From an uncultured Ruminococcus sp. (GTDB lineage Bacteria > Bacillota > Clostridia > Oscillospirales > Ruminococcaceae), in assembly GCA_937926145.1 (NCBI GenBank), contig CALANW010000097.1, positions 1-6,436 of the forward strand: a stretch of DNA of 6,436 bases, written 5' to 3'. Positions 5,961 to 6,436 of this stretch are shown here, in pieces. Each line of letters begins with the position of its first letter. Within the stretch, counting starts at the first letter, position 1. The position numbers and the translations under genes were made by a program. The notes under the pieces are model-generated. The model saw only the letters and a program-made list of their open reading frames with translations, had not been told where the DNA came from and searched no databases.

Positions 5961-5997
5961 AAAAATCCGTATCACGCCCGATACGGATTTTTGCTTT
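5961..5997 (+). terminator. Intrinsic terminator after the relaxase gene
   Basis: A perfect 13-bp stem (5961-5973 with 5980-5992, AAAAATCCGTATC and its complement) with a 6-nt loop ends in TTTTT-GC-TTTT. It lies 32 bases after the relaxase stop and would end the operon. The A-run at its left side could make it work in the other direction as well. Confidence 0.88.
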
Positions 5998-6005
5998 TCC
6001 GTCAA

Positions 6006-6189
6006 CAGGGAGTGCAGAGGGAACGTCTGCCCGCTGTCCGCAGAAAAGTGAACGAAGTTCACTTGCGGAATCACCCTCGGAGAGCCCCGTGTTCTTTTGA
6101 TGAGGTCTTGTGCCTTGTCAAAAGTACTAAGGGGTTAGCTTTGACTGAATCAAAGCTAAGTTGGCGGCTGCGCCGCAATAGCCGTACTT
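6006..6189. other. Gene-free structured region with a chain of hairpins
   Basis: The stretch 5998-6262 holds no supported gene but contains several strong inverted repeats. GCAGA/TCTGC pairs at 6014-6030. AAGTGAAC/GTTCACTT (6046-6064) has a GAA loop and an outer TCCGC/GCGGA clamp (6037-6069). CTTTTGA...TCAAAAG (6094-6124) extends to a 12-bp stem with two G-T wobbles. TTAGCTTTGA/TCAAAGCTAA (6135-6159) has a 5-nt loop, and GCGGC/GCCGC pairs at 6164-6176. AAGTAC (6122-6127) and GTACTT (6184-6189) could close a junction around the last two. This looks like an oriT, a single-strand origin, or a structured RNA. I do not recognise a named family, and no obvious promoter was found for a plus-strand RNA. 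Confidence 0.5.
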
Positions 6190-6262
6190 ATCAATGTTTT
6201 GCCATATGATATTTTCCTTTCGTCATTTTTGAACAATAATCCAGATTTTCCAGAAAAAATTG

Positions 6263-6291
6263 TTGCTTTTTTACCTTATATATGATATAAT
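6263..6291 (+). promoter_or_regulatory. Extended -10 promoter for the gene at 6375
   Basis: A consensus TATAAT (6286-6291) is preceded by TGA, making an extended -10, and by TTGCTT (6263-6268) at exactly 17 bp. The start would be near 6298, leaving about 77 nt of AT-rich leader before the ATG at 6375. Confidence 0.75.
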
Positions 6292-6374
6292 AAAACTAAA
6301 TAAGTGTAAAAATATAGATTTACAAGAATCATCCTGCTTGCATATATACCTTTATAAACAAAAGGAGATCCAAT

Positions 6375-6436
6375 ATGAATTACGATAACCTTTTAAATGA
6401 TTTACAAAAATTTATGATGATAATTCCAGATAACAT
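6375..6436 (+). CDS. Start of an unidentified gene (runs off the window)
   Basis: An ATG at 6375 is followed by an open frame of 20 codons (MNYDNLLNDLQKF, then MMIIPDN) to the window edge. AAAGGAG lies seven bases upstream and a good promoter about 85 bases before the start, so a real gene is likely. The visible residues are too few to identify a family. Codons are strongly AT-rich compared with the ATPase and relaxase genes. Having its own promoter after the operon terminator, it may be an accessory cargo gene of the element, or host sequence if the element ends in between. No tRNA-derived repeat marks such an end here. Confidence 0.7.
   Translation, partial: MNYDNLLNDLQKFMMIIPDN

Noticed and set aside
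5991..6209. 72-residue plus-strand frame after the relaxase terminator
   Set aside because: It begins inside the terminator, lacks a ribosome binding site, and runs through the hairpin cluster; the product resembles no known protein.

Overview
The window looks like one end of a small integrative and mobilizable element (IME) inserted beside tRNA-Pro genes in a low-to-moderate GC Firmicute, probably a Ruminococcus-like clostridium. That placement is an inference. It rests on AAAGGAG-type ribosome binding sites, near-consensus sigma-A promoters, tRNA genes that encode CCA, and gene families common in mobile elements of gut clostridia.

Layout from left to right. Positions 1-55 are the 3' part of a tRNA-Pro(GGG) gene cut by the window edge, followed by a strong hairpin terminator. 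An identical, complete tRNA-Pro(GGG) lies at 134-211 with its own hairpin behind it. Next, on the minus strand, are a tyrosine recombinase (301-1506) and, upstream of it in the same direction, a zinc-finger protein resembling the DUF6076 group (1624-2589). A control region with two divergent promoters and repeated TGCAAAA boxes spans about 2640-2790. On the plus strand follow a 70-residue excisionase-like winged-helix protein (2860-3072), a RepA-like RecA-fold ATPase (3065-4138) and a MobV/Mob_Pre relaxase with a long coiled-coil tail (4256-5929). The operon ends in an intrinsic terminator (5961-5997). A gene-free stretch with many hairpins follows (about 6006-6189), and then a new AT-rich gene starts at 6375 and runs off the window.

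How the parts would work together: the recombinase would insert and excise the element at the tRNA 3' end, helped by the small HTH protein. The ATPase would support replication or unwinding. The relaxase would nick an oriT, for which the repeat-rich gap before the relaxase gene (4147-4233) and the hairpin region after it (6006-6189) are candidates. No coupling protein or type IV secretion gene is seen, so the element would depend on a conjugative helper if none lies outside the window.

The least conventional signals are non-coding. They are a leader before the integrase gene that can fold in two mutually exclusive ways, one hiding the ribosome binding site; the array of 8-bp units before the relaxase gene; and the hairpin cluster after it. 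The second tRNA end expected for the far attachment site is not in this window, so the element probably extends past position 6436.
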